This document shows, in pieces, positions 7,419 through 8,391 of a DNA stretch of 8,391 nt (position 1 is the first letter of the stretch; each line of letters starts with the position of its first letter). Under the pieces are notes generated by a model. The model did not search any database, had not been told where the DNA came from, and worked only from the letters and a program-made list of their open reading frames with translations. The stretch is from Verrucomicrobiia bacterium. Lineage in GTDB: Bacteria > Verrucomicrobiota > Verrucomicrobiia > Verrucomicrobiales > Akkermansiaceae. The position numbers were made by a program, and so were the translations under genes. The stretch covers positions 1-8,391 of the forward strand of contig CANHKJ010000121.1 in assembly GCA_947460915.1 (NCBI GenBank), in the 5' to 3' direction.

Positions 7419-7973
7419 ATGAATCAGACGGGGACGGAAGTCCAGAACATCATACTCATCGGCTTTATGGGCTGTGGAAAGTCCACAATCGGTCGTGAAC
7501 TCAAGCGCGTTTTAGGTTTCGCGCTGGTCGATACCGATGCCGAAATCGAAGCCCGCGCTGGCTGCAAGATCACGGAAATTTTTGCCAAGCTCGGCGAAGT
7601 GGGATTTCGCGATCTGGAAGCCACCGTGCTCGCTGACTTATTAGAAAAACACCCCAGCAGCACGGTCATTTCCACCGGTGGCGGGGCAATCCTGCGCGAG
7701 GAAAATCGCGAGATCCTGCGCAAGCTCGGTTACGTCGTTTGGCTGCGTGCGAGCCCTGAAACGATTTACCAACGCACCAAAAAAAATCGTGAACGCCCCA
7801 TCTTGCAAACCGATAACCCGCGTGCAGTCATTGCCGATTTGCTAGAAAAACGCACACCGCTCTACCGTGAGTGCGCTCATCTTGTCATCGATGTGGCGGG
7901 GCTCAATCGCACCGAAATCGCCGCTGGCATTCTCGAAAGTGCGCATTACTATTTTTCCCAGCAGCAATCATGA
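7419..7973 (+). CDS. aroK: Shikimate kinase
   Basis: This 184-residue P-loop kinase phosphorylates shikimate at the 3-hydroxyl using ATP, the fifth step of the chorismate pathway, in the cytoplasm. The Walker A motif GFMGCGKS is at 15-22. The shikimate-binding DTD is at 38-40. GFRDLE at 62-67 supplies the conserved Arg (R64). The TGGGA loop is at 86-90. The lid segment RERPIL (124-129, R126) and R145 in EKRTPLYRE are also family hallmarks. The length is typical of single-domain AroK. The frame remains open up to 7251, but the extra 56 residues do not resemble the family and ATG 7419 places the P-loop at the expected distance, so 7419 is chosen. No Shine-Dalgarno is seen there. The stop overlaps the queG start (ATGA), which implies co-transcription and translational coupling. 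Confidence 0.95.
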   Translation: MNQTGTEVQNIILIGFMGCGKSTIGRELKRVLGFALVDTDAEIEARAGCKITEIFAKLGEVGFRDLEATVLADLLEKHPSSTVISTGGGAILREENREILRKLGYVVWLRASPETIYQRTKKNRERPILQTDNPRAVIADLLEKRTPLYRECAHLVIDVAGLNRTEIAAGILESAHYYFSQQQS

Positions 7974-8391
7974 GTCTCGGCAATGCGCCCATGAATAATG
8001 AGATGGTGACCCGTGTGCGCGCCATCGCTCGTGAATGTGGCTTTGACGATTGCCGCATCGCCACGGCAAATCGCGCCACACATGCTGACGATTACCTCCA
8101 CTGGGTCGAGCAAGGCATGCATGGCGAAATGGCTTGGCTGGAACGCAATCAAGAACGCCGCTGTGATCCGCGCGAGGTCTTGCCAGGCTGCCGCGCGGTG
8201 ATTTGTCTTGGGATGAATTACTATCCAGGCAGTAGTTCAGGCAATGATCAGTACCGCATCGCCCGCTACTCATGGAATGATGATTACCACGATCTGATCG
8301 GTGATCGGCTAAAGGCGATGGATCTCGCGCTACAAGCATTGGGCGGGACTCAACGCTATTACGTCGATACCGGACCTGTTCTGGAACGCGA
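7970..8391 (+). CDS. queG: Epoxyqueuosine reductase QueG, N-terminal part (runs off window)
   Basis: About 140 residues are visible before the right edge. They match the N-terminal domain (DUF1730) of QueG, the cobalamin-dependent iron-sulphur enzyme that reduces epoxyqueuosine to queuosine in the wobble position of GUN-anticodon tRNAs. Supporting segments are an ARECGFDDCRIA-type start, HGEMAWLERN, DPREVLPGCRAVICLGMNYY, IARYSWNDDYHDLI and YYVDTGPVLER. D133 in the last motif corresponds to the proposed catalytic Asp of E. coli QueG (D134). The ferredoxin-like 4Fe-4S region lies outside the window. ATG 7970 overlaps the aroK stop; M8 or M12 are possible alternative starts, since conservation begins only after them. 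Confidence 0.93.
   Translation, partial: MSLGNAPMNNEMVTRVRAIARECGFDDCRIATANRATHADDYLHWVEQGMHGEMAWLERNQERRCDPREVLPGCRAVICLGMNYYPGSSSGNDQYRIARYSWNDDYHDLIGDRLKAMDLALQALGGTQRYYVDTGPVLER

Overview
The window looks like a chromosomal segment of a Verrucomicrobia (PVC superphylum) bacterium. The main clue is the gene at the left edge. It joins a ThuA-like domain to the start of a large propeller-type 'membrane-bound dehydrogenase', an architecture found mostly in Verrucomicrobia and Planctomycetes. The remaining genes are housekeeping genes with moderate GC content, and most starts lack a Shine-Dalgarno sequence. The genus cannot be read from the sequence.

Layout, left to right. Positions 1-1595 (minus strand) hold an exported ThuA/PVC-type protein whose C-terminus lies outside the window. 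Positions 1719-5186 (minus) hold a complete replicative DNA polymerase III alpha subunit (dnaE) with an apparently intact PHP metal site. Positions 5187-5374 form a spacer with two tandem copies of a roughly 57-bp repeat that resembles the 3' end of the neighbouring tRNA. Positions 5375-5449 (minus) hold a tRNA with anticodon CAT and an encoded CCA end, with a plausible stable-RNA promoter at 5495-5522. Positions 5572-6081 (plus) hold an exported PrxQ/Bcp peroxiredoxin. Positions 6119-7168 (minus) hold a membrane acyltransferase of the OafA/YrhL (acyltransferase 3) family, convergent with the peroxiredoxin gene. A 250-bp divergent intergenic region follows. Positions 7419-7973 (plus) hold shikimate kinase (aroK), overlapping by 4 bp the start of epoxyqueuosine reductase (queG, 7970 to the window edge).

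Functionally this is a mosaic of core functions: replication, translation (a tRNA and queuosine modification), aromatic amino acid synthesis, peroxide defence and surface modification. The only clear operon is aroK-queG. No mobile element, CRISPR array or defence island is visible. The least ordinary part is the tRNA-dnaE spacer. There a 10-bp inverted repeat brackets the tRNA, its 3' half recurs twice more downstream, each copy is followed by a T-rich tract, and one copy resembles a deleted tRNA. The most functionally informative observation is that all nine PHP metal-ligand positions are present in DnaE, which suggests the polymerase carries its own proofreading activity.
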